Origin: Providencia rettgeri
GTDB lineage: Bacteria; Pseudomonadota; Gammaproteobacteria; Enterobacterales; Enterobacteriaceae
Assembly (NCBI RefSeq): GCF_013255915.1
Contig: NZ_CP053896.1
Span: forward strand, 4,526,001 to 4,590,000
Direction of reading: 5' to 3'
Length of the DNA: 64,000 nt
Position numbers and translations under genes: made by a program. Every line of letters begins with the position of its first letter. The stretch's first letter is position 1. This document shows positions 39,191-50,110 of the stretch, piece after piece. The notes below the pieces were generated by a model that saw only the letters and a list, made by a program, of their open reading frames with translations, did not search any database and was not told where the DNA came from.

Positions 39191-39225
39191 GAAAACTTGG
39201 CATAGCGAACTAGAGCCGAGTTTTC
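39191..39225. terminator. Probable bidirectional terminator, thiM/waaY-like
   Basis: Stem GAAAACTTGGC/GCCGAGTTTTC (one G-U pair) with a 13-base loop, overlapping the stop of the leftward kinase gene and giving U-rich ends on both strands. Confidence 0.6.
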
Positions 39226-39914
39226 TTCCCTCTTATCTTTCTTGACCAATGACGAAAGTGATCTCTAAAACGAATAAAACGATAAACAAAATTTTTGCTA
39301 TCGGGTTCGATACCGTAAAAACGCTGTAATGCAATTAAATCATTCGCTTTGCAAATAGCAAAATTACCATAATCTGATAAATCAATAACCTTAAGTCCTT
39401 CATTGGTTATAACAAAGTTCCCTGCATGGATATCATTAGAAGATAAACCATACCAATGCAATTGGTTGATAATGACTTTCATCTCTGCATAATAAGGCTT
39501 GATATCATCAACTTCAGATAAAACAGTTCCTTCCACATACTCCGCAATAATCCATGTTTCTACTGACTCACGACCGACCATTTTTTCTGCAACAAAGTAA
39601 ATATCATTCGTTACGGTACAACCGTTATTTTGTGCAGTCACTAAACGTTTCAATAAACGTGAATAAAAAGGGCCAGAAATAATATGCATCAGCCGTTTTT
39701 CAATACGCTTATCGCGTTCTTTTTCGCATTTAATAATATAACTTTGTCCATTTACATGAATACGAGCAACACTTCTCTCAATATTTCCGCTACTTAAATT
39801 CTTACCCGCGATCTTCCCATCAATATAATCATTAACAATTTGCCAAAAATCTATCTCACCTTCTTTTTGAAAGGTGATAAAACCGTCTCTTTGTTTTTTT
39901 ATTATTTTCTGCAT
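39210..39914 (-). CDS. waaY: LPS heptose(II) kinase, WaaY-like
   Basis: 234 residues of the RfaY/WaaY lipopolysaccharide kinase family: WIIAEYVEGTVLSEVDDI as hinge, then the catalytic loop LSSNDIHAGNFVITNEGLKVIDLSDYG, which parallels SGDPHRGNFIVSKDGVRIIDLSG of E. coli WaaY. The Lys of IIKCEKERDKR may bind ATP. Unlike E. coli, it is outside the core operon, 16 kb from waaP, in its own unit next to ugd. It would add phosphate to heptose II after WaaP and WaaQ act. Homology is moderate, so another sugar acceptor is possible. Confidence 0.78.
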   Translation of the reverse strand: MQKIIKKQRDGFITFQKEGEIDFWQIVNDYIDGKIAGKNLSSGNIERSVARIHVNGQSYIIKCEKERDKRIEKRLMHIISGPFYSRLLKRLVTAQNNGCTVTNDIYFVAEKMVGRESVETWIIAEYVEGTVLSEVDDIKPYYAEMKVIINQLHWYGLSSNDIHAGNFVITNEGLKVIDLSDYGNFAICKANDLIALQRFYGIEPDSKNFVYRFIRFRDHFRHWSRKIRGKKTRL

Positions 39915-40103
39915 AACAAAATAGCCAATTTTTAATCAATTGACGGATGCTAGCAAATGGCAAACAACATTTCTTAGCGATTGTTGCAGAGTAGCGTTTA
40001 AAAATAGGTAACTTGTGCACTATGGCACAAAATAGATAGGGTTATTAGGTCTTAATATACAGAGATAGGTTAGCACGATACCAACCTACCCCATAAACGC
40101 GTT

Positions 40104-41270
40104 TTAATCGTTACCAAATAAATCTCGGGTATAGACTTTCTCTGCCACATCTTCCAGCTCAGGCACCATACGGTTGGCTAGAATAATGTCGCTTTGTGCT
40201 TTGAAAGTGTCGAGATCACGGATAACCTTCGAACGGAAAAACTCTTCTTCTTTTAAAACCGGCTCATACACCACCACTTCGATGCCCTTGGCCTTGATGC
40301 GCTTCATCACACCTTGTACCGCAGAGGCACGGAAATTATCAGAGCCCGCTTTCATGACTAAGCGATAAACACCGACTTTGCATGGTGCTTTAGCGATAAT
40401 CGCATCGGAAATAAAGTCTTTACGGGTGCGGTTTGATTCCACAATGGCGTTAATCAGGTTATTTGGCACGTCATCGTAGTTAGCTAGCAGTTGCTTAGTA
40501 TCTTTCGGTAAACAATAACCACCGTAACCGAATGATGGGTTGTTATAATGGCTACCAATACGTGGGTCTAAAGAGACTCCCTCAATAATTTGGCGTGCAT
40601 TTAAACCGCGACTTTCTGCGTAGGTATCGAGCTCATTAAAGTACGCCACACGCATCGCTAAATAAGTGTTGGCAAACAGTTTAATGGCTTCGGCTTCGGT
40701 TCCATCGGTAAATAACACGGGCACATCTTTCTTAATTGCGCCTTCCAGCAACAAATCCGCAAAAATTTTCGCGCGCTCTGAACGCTCTCCCACCACGATA
40801 CGGGAAGGATGTAAGTTATCCCACAAAGCACGCCCCTCACGTAAAAATTCAGGAGAGAAAATCACGTTGGTATAACCAAACTCTTCACGTAAGCGCGCGG
40901 TAAAGCCCACAGGGATAGTGGATTTCACGATAATCGTCGCTTCTGGGTTAATTTCATTCACATCATGAATAACAGACTCAACCGATCTTGTATTGAAGTA
41001 ATTGGTTTTTGGGTCATAGTCGGTTGGCGTTGCGACAATGACGTATTGTGCACCGGTGTAAGCTTCAGTTTTATCTTCTGTGGCACGGAAATTGAGGGTC
41101 TTTTCCGTTAAAAACTGTTCAATTTCTGCATCAACAATCGGTGATTGATGGTTGTTTAACATCGCCACTTTTTCAGGGATGATGTCCACCGCAACCACTT
41201 CGTGGTTTTGTGACAGCAACATGGCGTTAGATAGGCCGACGTAGCCGGTTCCTGCGATTGCTATTTTCAA
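40104..41270 (-). CDS. ugd: UDP-glucose 6-dehydrogenase
   Basis: Oxidises UDP-glucose with 2 NAD+ to UDP-glucuronate. The 388 residues are the same length as E. coli Ugd. Landmarks are [15 protein letters not shown] (NAD site), [49 protein letters not shown] and the catalytic cysteine in [16 protein letters not shown]. The product feeds the adjacent epimerase and, in relatives, Ara4N addition to lipid A. 44 nt downstream of the epimerase gene on the same strand, so cotranscription is likely. Confidence 0.97.
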   Translation of the reverse strand: MKIAIAGTGYVGLSNAMLLSQNHEVVAVDIIPEKVAMLNNHQSPIVDAEIEQFLTEKTLNFRATEDKTEAYTGAQYVIVATPTDYDPKTNYFNTRSVESVIHDVNEINPEATIIVKSTIPVGFTARLREEFGYTNVIFSPEFLREGRALWDNLHPSRIVVGERSERAKIFADLLLEGAIKKDVPVLFTDGTEAEAIKLFANTYLAMRVAYFNELDTYAESRGLNARQIIEGVSLDPRIGSHYNNPSFGYGGYCLPKDTKQLLANYDDVPNNLINAIVESNRTRKDFISDAIIAKAPCKVGVYRLVMKAGSDNFRASAVQGVMKRIKAKGIEVVVYEPVLKEEEFFRSKVIRDLDTFKAQSDIILANRMVPELEDVAEKVYTRDLFGND

Positions 41271-41314
41271 ACTTGCCTCTCAAATCCTGCTAAAGATGTT
41301 ACAGCTTATTGATA

Positions 41315-42316
41315 TTATTGGTGGTAATAAGAACGGTACCAATCCACAAATGCCTGAACACCCTGCTCAATAGAAACTTGTGGGCGATAACCTGTCACAT
41401 TAAACAAGTCTTCCGTATCCGCCCAAGTGGTGTACACATCACCCGCTTGCATAGGTAAAAAGTTTTTAATCGCTTCTTTACCCAGTGCCTTTTCCAGTGC
41501 AGAAATAAATTCAATCAACTTAACAGGCTGCCCATTACCAATATTATAGATTCGATATGGCGCGCTGCTTTCTGCAGGTGATGCCGAATGATTATTCGGG
41601 TTCGCTTGTGGAATTATATCTGAAATACGGATCACACCTTCGACAATATCATCAACAAAAGTGAAATCACGACTGAGATTGCCGTTATTATAGACATCGA
41701 TAGGCTCGCCCGCCAAAATAGCTTTCGTAAACTTAAATAAAGCCATATCTGGGCGCCCCCAAGGGCCATAAACCGTAAAGAACCGCAGCCCTGTGGTCGG
41801 TAGCTGGTATAAATGTGAATAGGAGTGCGCCATTAATTCATTGGCTTTCTTTGTTGCCGCATAGAGTGAAATCGGGTGATCGGTTGCCATGTCAGTGGTA
41901 AATGGCGTCTTATCGGTTACGCCGTACACCGAACTTGAAGAGGCATAGACTAAATGCTTCACTTTTGCTTGGCGACAACCTTCTAAAATGGCGAGGTGGC
42001 CAGTTAAATTACTATCTGCGTAAGCAAATGGGTTTTCCAACGAGTAACGAACACCCGCTTGTGCCGCTAAGTGAATGACTCGGTCAAATTGTTCTTGTGT
42101 ACACAATACACGGACAGTCTCACGGTCTGTGATATCAAGATGAATAAAACGAAATAACGGAAACTGCTCCAATAAATGTAAACGGGATTGTTTAAGCCCC
42201 TGATCGTAATACGCATTTAAGTTATCAATCCCGACAACTTCATGCCCACTCTCTAATAAACGTTGGCAAAGCGTGAAACCAATAAAACCCGCACTTCCCG
42301 TGACCAAATATTTCAT
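41315..42316 (-). CDS. UDP-glucuronate 4-epimerase (NAD-dependent SDR)
   Basis: Converts UDP-GlcA to UDP-GalA, the donor for galacturonate in LPS core or O-antigen/capsule. About 333 residues: GSAGFIG nucleotide motif, [24 protein letters not shown], active-site [27 protein letters not shown], which is the marker of this epimerase subgroup (CapI/WbnF/LpsL), and [13 protein letters not shown]. Start set at ATG 42316, with AGAAG nine bases upstream; ATG 42322 is too close to that site. Coupled with ugd, it makes the two-step path UDP-Glc to UDP-GalA. Confidence 0.9.
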   Translation of the reverse strand: MKYLVTGSAGFIGFTLCQRLLESGHEVVGIDNLNAYYDQGLKQSRLHLLEQFPLFRFIHLDITDRETVRVLCTQEQFDRVIHLAAQAGVRYSLENPFAYADSNLTGHLAILEGCRQAKVKHLVYASSSSVYGVTDKTPFTTDMATDHPISLYAATKKANELMAHSYSHLYQLPTTGLRFFTVYGPWGRPDMALFKFTKAILAGEPIDVYNNGNLSRDFTFVDDIVEGVIRISDIIPQANPNNHSASPAESSAPYRIYNIGNGQPVKLIEFISALEKALGKEAIKNFLPMQAGDVYTTWADTEDLFNVTGYRPQVSIEQGVQAFVDWYRSYYHQ

Positions 42317-42503
42317 ATTCATTGTCTTCTAGCGTTAAACCATTCTAAAGCTCGAAATGAGCACCTAATTTCACAGAAAAATTAACTAAAATTAAGACAA
42401 AAAAAATAACGAATGGTTTTGTTATTAAAACAAGAAAGCGTAAAAAATAATAAATTTTAAGAAAATATTAATATTTTAGGTAGGAAATAACAAAAAAGAG
42501 GGG

Positions 42504-42529
42504 ATCAGCCGTAAATATCTACGGCTGAT
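42504..42529 (-). terminator. Terminator of the LtaS-like gene
   Basis: Perfect 10-bp stem ATCAGCCGTA/TACGGCTGAT with a 6-base loop, 12 bases after the stop; on the reverse strand it is followed by CCCC then CTTTTTTG. Confidence 0.65.
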
Positions 42530-42541
42530 AATAACATACTA

Positions 42542-44203
42542 TTACATATCACCTTTATTGGCATTAGCTGCTTCTAAAGTTCCATAAACATAGTTGCGAT
42601 AGCTATCAAGTAACTTTTGGTCTTCACAATCATTGAGTTTGCCATCACATAAGTGACGCATTTTGATGTTGGCTTCATAAAATGGGGAAATGTTTAAATT
42701 TGCCCTTTCTAATAAGATTCCGCCTAAGAAGGAAATATCTGTTAACTGGCCCGTTGTTATTGCAGTTCCTGATTTCAAGTTATCCCGCAAAGTAAATTGT
42801 GTTAGGTAAGCGGGTGATGAAAATGAAGAATTATACTGATTTAAGCTAATTCCTGGTTGATGGTCACCAAAATATAAAAACATCAACGGACGCTTACGTT
42901 TTTCAATGAATTCTGCGAAATCACGTATTGATGCATCTGAGGTTACGATTTTGTCCATATAATGGCTAAATTCACCTGCAGCATCTGAGTTTTTAATTTT
43001 GTCTTTTATACCGTAGTCATCACTATGGCTCTCTTTGTAAGGACCATGCTCATACATTGTAAGAGAGAAAATAAATACGGGTTTATCTGTTTCTTTCGCT
43101 AAGATTTCTTTTACATATTTCAGCATATCATCGGTGCTGATTGTCCATAAGTTATCTTGCAGTTTACCTGGATAGCCGAGCTCTTGTGGTTGAATAATTC
43201 GATCAACCCCAAGCGTTTCATAGGCATGCCCTGAATGGTATGCGCCTTTATTAAAGGGGGTAAGTACCACAGTATAATAACCGTTGGCCTTCATTTCTTT
43301 GAATAAGCTATTTTTAAGGTGGTCAACGATAAAATAAAAGACACCGCTTTTTTGCGCACCAAAATCATCACTATTTAAGCCAGTTAGCGCTGAGAATTCA
43401 GATAACCAAGTTCCTCCCCCAAAAGTTTGTACCCGCATCTGACTATGCGCACTTACGCCACTATCTTGCTGGAACATAAATAAATCAGGAAGCTTAGTTC
43501 CTTCAGGTAAGTCATAAATATGTGGGTCAACAGTAGACTCTTGCAGTAATAAAACGATGTCTGGTTTTTCTGAGGCTGCATTATTTTCTAGGGATATTGC
43601 TGCTGCTTTTTCCATAAAATAATCAGCTGAGCCTGCAAATTCAGGGGATTGATAACTCGCATTTTGTGCCGACATAATAATATTGGTCACTGTCCCTCGG
43701 CCTTTTGGCAACGTCTGAGACCATCTGTCATAATAATGTGAGCTTGTGAAGTTAATACCAAAGTAACCCGCAACAATAAGAACAACACCAATAACGCGAG
43801 TCATTTTTGATTTACTCGGCTTGAGCAATCGCCAGCTAATAACCCCATTAATGACTAATAATATAAGCAACCCAACCAGTGCGACACCTGCTAACCAATA
43901 ATGGCCCAAGGTCCCCATATTGGAAGTGTCTGTCATAATATTGATATCACTAAAGAAGAGTTGTTCTTTGTAATAATGAACTTTTAACTGATTCAGGAAT
44001 TTTATGATGATAAATAATGTACTGGTAATAATAGCGGAAAATAACCAGCGAGCTGTTAGCACCATTAAAATACCGAATAAAACGGCATATACACTGACCG
44101 ATATGAGAGCAGGATAAATTACGCTACCTTTTTCAAAGACTAAGAAAAGGGAGCCAATAAAGATCAATGCCAGATAAAAGCCTGCAAATAACTTTTTCTT
44201 CAT
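42542..44203 (-). CDS. LtaS-like sulfatase-fold phosphotransferase
   Basis: Inner-membrane enzyme, about 553 residues: four to five N-terminal helices (about 1-155), then a periplasmic alkaline-phosphatase/sulfatase domain with metal ligand Glu222 (LLLQEST), nucleophile Thr265 (FGGGTWLSEF) and the metal site LYFGDHQPG. GGGT-type loops mark the LtaS/OpgB group that moves phosphoglycerol from phosphatidylglycerol, as opposed to EptA-type phosphoethanolamine transferases. In Gram-negatives its acceptor could be osmoregulated glucan or LPS. Start at ATG 44203; a GTG at 44215 is possible. Convergence with ugd is absent; all run leftward. Confidence 0.8.
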   Translation of the reverse strand: MKKKLFAGFYLALIFIGSLFLVFEKGSVIYPALISVSVYAVLFGILMVLTARWLFSAIITSTLFIIIKFLNQLKVHYYKEQLFFSDINIMTDTSNMGTLGHYWLAGVALVGLLILLVINGVISWRLLKPSKSKMTRVIGVVLIVAGYFGINFTSSHYYDRWSQTLPKGRGTVTNIIMSAQNASYQSPEFAGSADYFMEKAAAISLENNAASEKPDIVLLLQESTVDPHIYDLPEGTKLPDLFMFQQDSGVSAHSQMRVQTFGGGTWLSEFSALTGLNSDDFGAQKSGVFYFIVDHLKNSLFKEMKANGYYTVVLTPFNKGAYHSGHAYETLGVDRIIQPQELGYPGKLQDNLWTISTDDMLKYVKEILAKETDKPVFIFSLTMYEHGPYKESHSDDYGIKDKIKNSDAAGEFSHYMDKIVTSDASIRDFAEFIEKRKRPLMFLYFGDHQPGISLNQYNSSFSSPAYLTQFTLRDNLKSGTAITTGQLTDISFLGGILLERANLNISPFYEANIKMRHLCDGKLNDCEDQKLLDSYRNYVYGTLEAANANKGDM

Positions 44204-44272
44204 CAGTTTTACCACAAGTTTAATATTGGAGGTTGCTATGAGGCACTACTATAACGGATTAAAACACTCAAT

Positions 44273-46141
44273 TTATTCAACGAAAATGCCTTTATCTCGT
44301 AAATGGTGACCATCGCCTTTACGACGAGTAAAACCGCTTTTATCAAAAAACTCAAGAATTTGAATCGCAAGTTTCCGACCAATCCCTAATTCGTTACGGA
44401 AATCAGCCGCAAAAATGACTTCATTTTCCATGCAATAACGGTGAATAAGTGACGCAAAATAATTAATTTGCTCATGGCTATAATAGCGGTCACGAACTAT
44501 CGCCGTAATTAATCCCATTTGCGCCGCCTTTTTTAGAACGCGACGCATCGTATCTTCTTCATAGCCACTTTCTAATGCTAAATCACGTACCCACCACGCT
44601 TCATTACGTGAAAATAATGGGTGTATTTGCTGCCAAATCAATTGCTGTTGGGCATCAAACACCAGCCCATGTTGGGGCATATGCAACCAACCGCGAGTTT
44701 GCTTAATAACATTTTCACCAATGAGATCATCAATGAATTTAAATGCTAATGCCTCGCTCATTGAAGGCAGAGCCATACGTTTTAAACGTGCTTTGCCTAC
44801 ACCGATTTGGTCACTGTGTATTTCATTGAATTCTTCAAGGGTTTGAACGATACGTTCTTTCGCTATTTGCGCTTTAAATGTGGATAAAACATGGTTGCCA
44901 ACACGCTCCACATCCATTTGAGCCAATAAATTATCTAACACATCATGGGTGAGTTGCCGCGCCCAACTGTAATCCCGTAAATTAAGTTCACCTTGAGGAA
45001 GCTGTAGCTTAAAGTGAGCCAGTTCATCTTGTTCTCGGCAAAGCTTAGATAACCAATCCAAAAACTCCGGAAGCCTTTTACCTCGCCGTGGGGAAACCAA
45101 ACGTATCACTCGAGCCCCACCTAACGTTTGACGAGCGCTAATATCACGGATAATTAACCGGTCATTCTCGACTAACCATAATGGGGTATCTAAAATTAAC
45201 TCAGCAAGCACGGGGGTTTCCCCTTGCTCCACTAATAATGACACTCGCCCAGTGATGTGGCTTGCACCATGGTAAAGATGCACAGGTTGCCAGTGCTTAA
45301 TTAATGCATCGCATTCCAATTCAACAATAACCCGTGTTGCAATAAACGCAGGTTGCTCTGCAAGTAACCAATCCCCTCGGGTAATATTTTCTTTATCAAT
45401 ATCGCCCACCAAGTTTAAGGCCACTCGATCACCTGCAACAGCGAATTCAGATATTTGGTTTTGCCGATGAATACCTCTGACGCGAACTTGCTTATCCGCT
45501 CCTGTCACCCATAGTGACTCACCAACTTGAACTTTTCCCGCTAATGCAGTGCCAGTCACCACTACCCCTGCACCTTTAACCAAAAAAACGCGGTCAATGG
45601 CTAAACGAAAACGACGTTGGATATTGGGATGTGAACCACTTTGCTGATGAAGTTGTTGCAGATATAAACGCAGCGCATCAATGCCGCGCCCATCTTCAAT
45701 AGACGTAATGAATAGTTTTGCATCTGGCCAACCTTGTTTAGCCAGCTCGGAGGTGACTTGCTCCGTAACCTGTTCAATTCGCGAATGATCGACTCGGTCA
45801 GCCTTCGTCAGTATAACACTGATATTTTCACAACCCGCTAGCCTTAAAATCGAAAGGTGTTCAAGGGTTTGCGCCATCACGCCATCATCACAAGCTACTA
45901 CCAAAAGCGCATGGTTTATACCACCAATCCCAGCCAACATATTGGCTAAGAATTTTTCATGTCCTGGAACGTCGATAAAACCAATAGAGCTCCCATCTGG
46001 CTGTGGCCAGTAGGCATACCCTAGGTCAATGGTCATTCCGCGCTTTTTCTCCTCAGGGAGGTGTGCGGTATTTATGCCAGTAATGGCTTGAATTAAAGAA
46101 GTTTTACCATGGTCAACATGGCCTGCTGTCGCAAAAATCAT
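44273..46141 (-). CDS. selB: Selenocysteine-specific elongation factor SelB
   Basis: GTPase that brings Sec-tRNA to in-frame UGA codons by binding the SECIS hairpin. The 622 residues have G1 GHVDHGKT (7-14), G2 [10 protein letters not shown]3 DVPGHE, G4 TKAD, an EF-Tu-like domain II ([14 protein letters not shown]), and a C-terminal half made of winged helices for mRNA binding, ending in [15 protein letters not shown]. Overlaps selA by 4 nt. No selenoprotein gene is within the window. Confidence 0.97.
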   Translation of the reverse strand: MIFATAGHVDHGKTSLIQAITGINTAHLPEEKKRGMTIDLGYAYWPQPDGSSIGFIDVPGHEKFLANMLAGIGGINHALLVVACDDGVMAQTLEHLSILRLAGCENISVILTKADRVDHSRIEQVTEQVTSELAKQGWPDAKLFITSIEDGRGIDALRLYLQQLHQQSGSHPNIQRRFRLAIDRVFLVKGAGVVVTGTALAGKVQVGESLWVTGADKQVRVRGIHRQNQISEFAVAGDRVALNLVGDIDKENITRGDWLLAEQPAFIATRVIVELECDALIKHWQPVHLYHGASHITGRVSLLVEQGETPVLAELILDTPLWLVENDRLIIRDISARQTLGGARVIRLVSPRRGKRLPEFLDWLSKLCREQDELAHFKLQLPQGELNLRDYSWARQLTHDVLDNLLAQMDVERVGNHVLSTFKAQIAKERIVQTLEEFNEIHSDQIGVGKARLKRMALPSMSEALAFKFIDDLIGENVIKQTRGWLHMPQHGLVFDAQQQLIWQQIHPLFSRNEAWWVRDLALESGYEEDTMRRVLKKAAQMGLITAIVRDRYYSHEQINYFASLIHRYCMENEVIFAADFRNELGIGRKLAIQILEFFDKSGFTRRKGDGHHLRDKGIFVE

Positions 46142-47529
46142 GAAAGTAAAACCTGTAATAACGCGTGTTCATCATCAAGACAGCGCAAGTCAAGCCACAA
46201 TTTACCGTCTTTCATACGCCCAATCACTGGTTGAGGTAGCTGGCGCCACTGCGTAGCGAGTTGCTCTAATGTACTACCTTTTCCATTTAGCGGTGTGAAT
46301 GTTACCGCAAAGCTAGGAAGACGGTCGACAGGAAGTGAACCGCTCCCTATTTGTGAGAGACAAGGCTCAACTTCAACAATAAATTTGTCCCCATAAAAGG
46401 CTTGTAGAGCAACAACTATGCTTTCTGCGCTATCACGAATAGTTTCAGGATCTCGTGTTAGCCAACGTAATGTGGGTAATTCTGTTGTGAGTTTTTCGGG
46501 AGTTAAATACAGTTTTAGCGTTGCTTCAAGTGCAGCTAAAACCATTTTATCAACGCGTAAAGCACGTTTTAATGGATGTTTTTGAATTGCATCAATCCAT
46601 TTTTTCTTCCCTAAGATAATCCCTGCTTGTGGGCCACCAAGAAGTTTATCTCCAGAAATTGAAACTAAATCAATGCCTTGAGAAAGGTAACTTTGTGGCA
46701 TGGGCTCTGCGGGTAGCCCATAAGTCGTCATATCAATCATCGAACCACTGCCTAAATCAATTGCCGTTGGTAATTGGTACTTTCTACCTAGCTCTGCAAG
46801 CTCTTCACCTTCAACTTCTGCAGTAAATCCTTCAATACTGTAATTGCTGGTATGCACTTTCATTAATAGTGCAGTTTGATCATTAATCGCATTCTCATAG
46901 TCACGTAAGTGAGTCCGATTCGTTGTACCCACTTCAACTAATTGGCAGCCAGCCTGCGCCATCACATCTGGCACACGGAAAGCCCCACCAATCTCAACCA
47001 ATTCACCACGAGAAACAATAACTTGCTGGCCATTTGCAACCGTTGCTAGCAATAATAAAACTGCGGCAGCATTATTATTAACAATACAGGCATCTTCGGC
47101 GCCAGTGAGCACACACAGTAAATCAGCAATCGCACGGTCACGATGCCCACGCATCGCACCATCTAGAGAATATTCTAATGTGACAGGCGAACTCATCACT
47201 TGGCTAACTGCATTCACCGCCGTGGTTGACATGACCGCACGGCCTAAATTGGTATGTAGCACCGTACCCGTCAAGTTAAACACGTTTTTTAGGGCGCTTT
47301 GCCCTAAAGCTTGATGGCGTTGTGCTAACTCTTTTACCCAATCTTCCTGCCAAGCAGGTAATTTCCCTGCCTGTGCAATACTGGCTCGAGCTTGTTCTTG
47401 CATCTTACGTAAACATGCAGTGACCCAATGAGCCCCTGATTGTTCAACCAATATTTGCACTTCATCGAGCTGCAATAATTTATCAATAGCAGGAAGTTGG
47501 CGATATAAAGCCAAGTCTGATTCAGCCAT
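46138..47529 (-). CDS. selA: L-seryl-tRNA(Sec) selenium transferase
   Basis: PLP enzyme that turns Ser-tRNA(Sec) into Sec-tRNA(Sec) using selenophosphate; decameric. From ATG 47529 it has 463 residues, the E. coli length; a GTG two codons upstream is not needed. Seen are [55 protein letters not shown] and the PLP lysine in [13 protein letters not shown]. Between fdhE and selB in one leftward operon. Confidence 0.97.
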   Translation of the reverse strand: MAESDLALYRQLPAIDKLLQLDEVQILVEQSGAHWVTACLRKMQEQARASIAQAGKLPAWQEDWVKELAQRHQALGQSALKNVFNLTGTVLHTNLGRAVMSTTAVNAVSQVMSSPVTLEYSLDGAMRGHRDRAIADLLCVLTGAEDACIVNNNAAAVLLLLATVANGQQVIVSRGELVEIGGAFRVPDVMAQAGCQLVEVGTTNRTHLRDYENAINDQTALLMKVHTSNYSIEGFTAEVEGEELAELGRKYQLPTAIDLGSGSMIDMTTYGLPAEPMPQSYLSQGIDLVSISGDKLLGGPQAGIILGKKKWIDAIQKHPLKRALRVDKMVLAALEATLKLYLTPEKLTTELPTLRWLTRDPETIRDSAESIVVALQAFYGDKFIVEVEPCLSQIGSGSLPVDRLPSFAVTFTPLNGKGSTLEQLATQWRQLPQPVIGRMKDGKLWLDLRCLDDEHALLQVLLS

Positions 47530-47551
47530 AGTCACGATTCTCTTTTACCGC

Positions 47552-48487
47552 TTATTTTTCACCAGGGAACAAGAACGGATTAATACTACTACGCGCAAAG
47601 CCTTCTTCTTCCATGCGTGCATCTAAAATAATTGAGGCTAAATCATCCGCGACAGCTTCAACTTTAGCTTCTTTTTCTTGATAAAGGATTTTCAAGTAGC
47701 TACCGCAATCACCGCAGCTTTCTGCTTTAACTGCCGCATTTTCATCATCTAATGACCAATAATTCAATTTACCTGTTTGCTCACAGTTACTGCATTTAAC
47801 GCGCACCATATGCCATTCAGTTTCACATAAATTACAGTGTAAATAACGTAAACCTTGTGATGTACCAATTTGCACAATACTCGACACTGGCATGCTATTA
47901 CATACAGGACAGAAATGGCGATGGTCTCCATGTTCTGCACGCGCTTTACCTGGGATATTTGCTGCCATTTGTGCCCAATACACCGATAATGCAGCCCAAA
48001 TAAACATCGATTTATCCGCAGGAACTTTTTCAAACTCTTCATTTAGCAACGCAGTTGCCATGGCTTCGAGTTCTGTTTCAGACGCTTTATTCAGATTTTC
48101 TAACGCCGGACGTACAGACTCAGGCACGACTGGCATTAATTCGGCAATAATAGCCGTTAATAATTTGTGCCAATGTGTTGTCCGTGGAAATGTTTTTGCA
48201 TCCAATGGCGAATTATTGGTATTTGTTGAGCGCTCAAGGATAGATGCCATATCCATTTCTAATGGATTATCATGCTGTGCATTATGTTGTGCGGTTGCCA
48301 CTTCAGCAGCAAAATTCAGATAATCTGCAAAAGGATGTTCTCCTGCACCAAGTTCTTTGAGTCGCTCAGCACGGCGTTGATATAAACTTTTTAAGTTAGG
48401 AAACAGAACTGGTGGAATAAAACCAATTCCCTTTTCTTTCAATCTTTCTTGTCCTAACTCTTCTTTAGGAACGATACGAATACCCAT
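47552..48487 (-). CDS. fdhE: Formate dehydrogenase accessory protein FdhE
   Basis: Cytoplasmic maturation factor for respiratory (selenium and molybdenum) formate dehydrogenases, thought to keep the catalytic subunit ready before export. 311 residues (E. coli 309). Four CXXC pairs typical of FdhE rubredoxin-like sites are visible: FCPVCNS, HCNLCE, KCSNCE and SCGDCGS. It starts the fdhE-selA-selB operon, a functional link because those dehydrogenases carry selenocysteine. The fdoGHI genes that often precede fdhE are missing; an AT-rich accessory stretch is there instead. Confidence 0.96.
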   Translation of the reverse strand: MGIRIVPKEELGQERLKEKGIGFIPPVLFPNLKSLYQRRAERLKELGAGEHPFADYLNFAAEVATAQHNAQHDNPLEMDMASILERSTNTNNSPLDAKTFPRTTHWHKLLTAIIAELMPVVPESVRPALENLNKASETELEAMATALLNEEFEKVPADKSMFIWAALSVYWAQMAANIPGKARAEHGDHRHFCPVCNSMPVSSIVQIGTSQGLRYLHCNLCETEWHMVRVKCSNCEQTGKLNYWSLDDENAAVKAESCGDCGSYLKILYQEKEAKVEAVADDLASIILDARMEEEGFARSSINPFLFPGEK

Positions 48488-48498
48488 TGCGTTCTCAC

Positions 48499-48526
48499 TT
48501 TTCTATTTTCTATTTTCTATTTTCTG
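48499..48526. repeat. Heptamer tandem repeat (TTTTCTA) x4
   Basis: Three exact TTTTCTA units and a fourth ending in G, 12 bases upstream of the fdhE start, thus within its leader (AGAAAAT units on the coding strand). The unit length is not a multiple of three, but the tract is outside the gene, so length changes could alter spacing or expression of fdhE-selA-selB. Confidence 0.75.
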
Positions 48527-49017
48527 AACAATTTTTTGAGCATAGGGTAAACCTATACTCAAATTAATCATTCCTATTTTATGCCATCGGCGGAAATTGC
48601 TACCACTTACTGCTCAGGATAAAACAAAAACGGTTAGGTCGCTACCTTGATGCCCTTGTATCAAGACGGGTATTTGATCTGATAAGGGTTTTGTAGGCAA
48701 CAAAGGAAAAAATGCAGACAAATTTACCTTAAGCAAAGAACAATTATGATACAAAATCACCGATGATAAAGGCATTTTCAAAGGTGTAAATCAATCTATT
48801 TCAAGATCATAAATGACCGATTGTGGTGGCCTTAAAATCATCTATTCTTGTTAAAATATGTGGGGTTAATCAAACTTTAACGATATAAGAATAATTAATA
48901 AGCTAATAGATACAGCTAAATAAAGTTTTTATTGAAACATTAGCAAGGATATTTAAATTACTGCATTAATTTTCTTTGATATAGTTTTAAAACTAAATTA
49001 TAGCGGAGACCGTAGAA
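48527..49017. other. AT-rich non-coding region upstream of fdhE
   Basis: About 490 bases with no credible long gene. It must contain the promoter of the leftward fdhE operon and of the rightward genes that start at 49018. AT content rises clearly from about 48840 on. I see no palindromic operator or terminator that I trust. Confidence 0.5.
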
Positions 49018-49089
49018 ATGAGAGAGTTATTAATCACACTAATAATTATACTTCCTATTTATTCAATTTTATTTATTAGCGAATTATAG
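49018..49089 (+). CDS. Predicted 23-residue hydrophobic membrane peptide
   Basis: A small frame reading MRELLITLIIILPIYSILFISEL, with a GGAG site ten bases upstream. It is one hydrophobic helix with a charged start (Arg-Glu) and a Glu near the end. The shape resembles single-span small proteins such as Ibs/TisB type I toxins or KdpF/CydX-like subunits, but there is no sequence match I can name. It precedes the broken LysR gene by 140 bases. No antisense RNA can be confirmed. Could be a chance frame in AT-rich DNA, though the ribosome site argues against it. Confidence 0.4.
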   Translation: MRELLITLIIILPIYSILFISEL

Positions 49090-49229
49090 ATAAATGTTTA
49101 ATTAGAATTCTAATAGCTGTATTTTATATTAATTTAACTTATAAAAACAGCTTTAGATTAAACTACCGTAATAGATTATTAATGGATTGAGATCCTAATT
49201 TAGAGTTTTCCAACCGACTAAGGACAGTT

Positions 49230-50059
49230 ATGTTTTTCTCGAAACAATTAAACCAGTTTATTGCTTTGGCTAAAAATGGTTCGCTAAATCAAGCGGCAGA
49301 GTCTACCAATGTCACGTCTTCAGCGATATCACAAGGTTTGATTCTTCTCGAAAAAAAGCTAGGAAAGAATATTTTAGTTAAAAAAAAAATAAAATACTCA
49401 TTTCCGATTATGGCATGGAGCTATTTAATAAAATAAACCCTCACTATGAAAGTATAAATAAAATATTAAACAATTTAACTGTGCCAAACAATGAAAAAAA
49501 AATTAAAATTCTTATTGATGGATTTCCATTCTATGGAATACATTCGATAATAAACAACTTATTGAAAAATAAGAGTATTAACATTGAAGTTGAATGCAAG
49601 ATCTCAAATGATATTTTGTATGAAATAAAAAACCACCACTATGACATCATAATATCACCTGTAGATATCGACGTTGACCATAAAAGTATACAAAAAATAA
49701 ATTTAAAAACTGAAAGATTAGGTTTAGTATTTCATAAAGAATTAATGAAAAAAAGCATGAGTATTGAAAAAATGATGAATAATGAAATTCTTATTCAAAC
49801 AAAATCATCATTCGAACATTGTACCATGATAGAATTTTTAAAAGAAATAAAAAAAATCGGCGTAAAGTTTAAAACACTTACAATAAACGAACTGGATTTA
49901 TTACATTCATTAGAAAATAAAACTGGTTATTCATTCATGACTGAGGAATATTTTAATAATAAATCGAATCCTGACTTGGTATTTAAAAAAGAACCCTTTA
50001 ATTTTTTTCTTAATAGGAGAGCTTATCTACTAAAAGAAAGTAATATTGAAATTTATTAA
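49230..50059 (+). pseudogene. LysR-family regulator split by a frameshift at an A10 run
   Basis: The first frame (49230-49436) encodes a typical LysR winged helix: FFSKQLNQFIALAKNGSLNQAAESTNVTSSAISQGLILLEKKLGKN, then it runs out of register after LVKKK. The correct continuation, KILISDYGMELFNKINPHYESI, lies in another frame that stays open to 50059 and encodes an effector-binding domain of low similarity. The switch is at a run of ten A's (49380-49389). One extra A, or a -1 slip there, restores a 276-residue LysR protein. It may be a true mutation, a read-through/slippage gene, a phase-variable switch, or a sequencing error. Confidence 0.75.
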
Positions 50060-50110
50060 TTAACAATTTTACTTTAAATAATAATTAATTTAAACAATGC
50101 GAGACTAACA

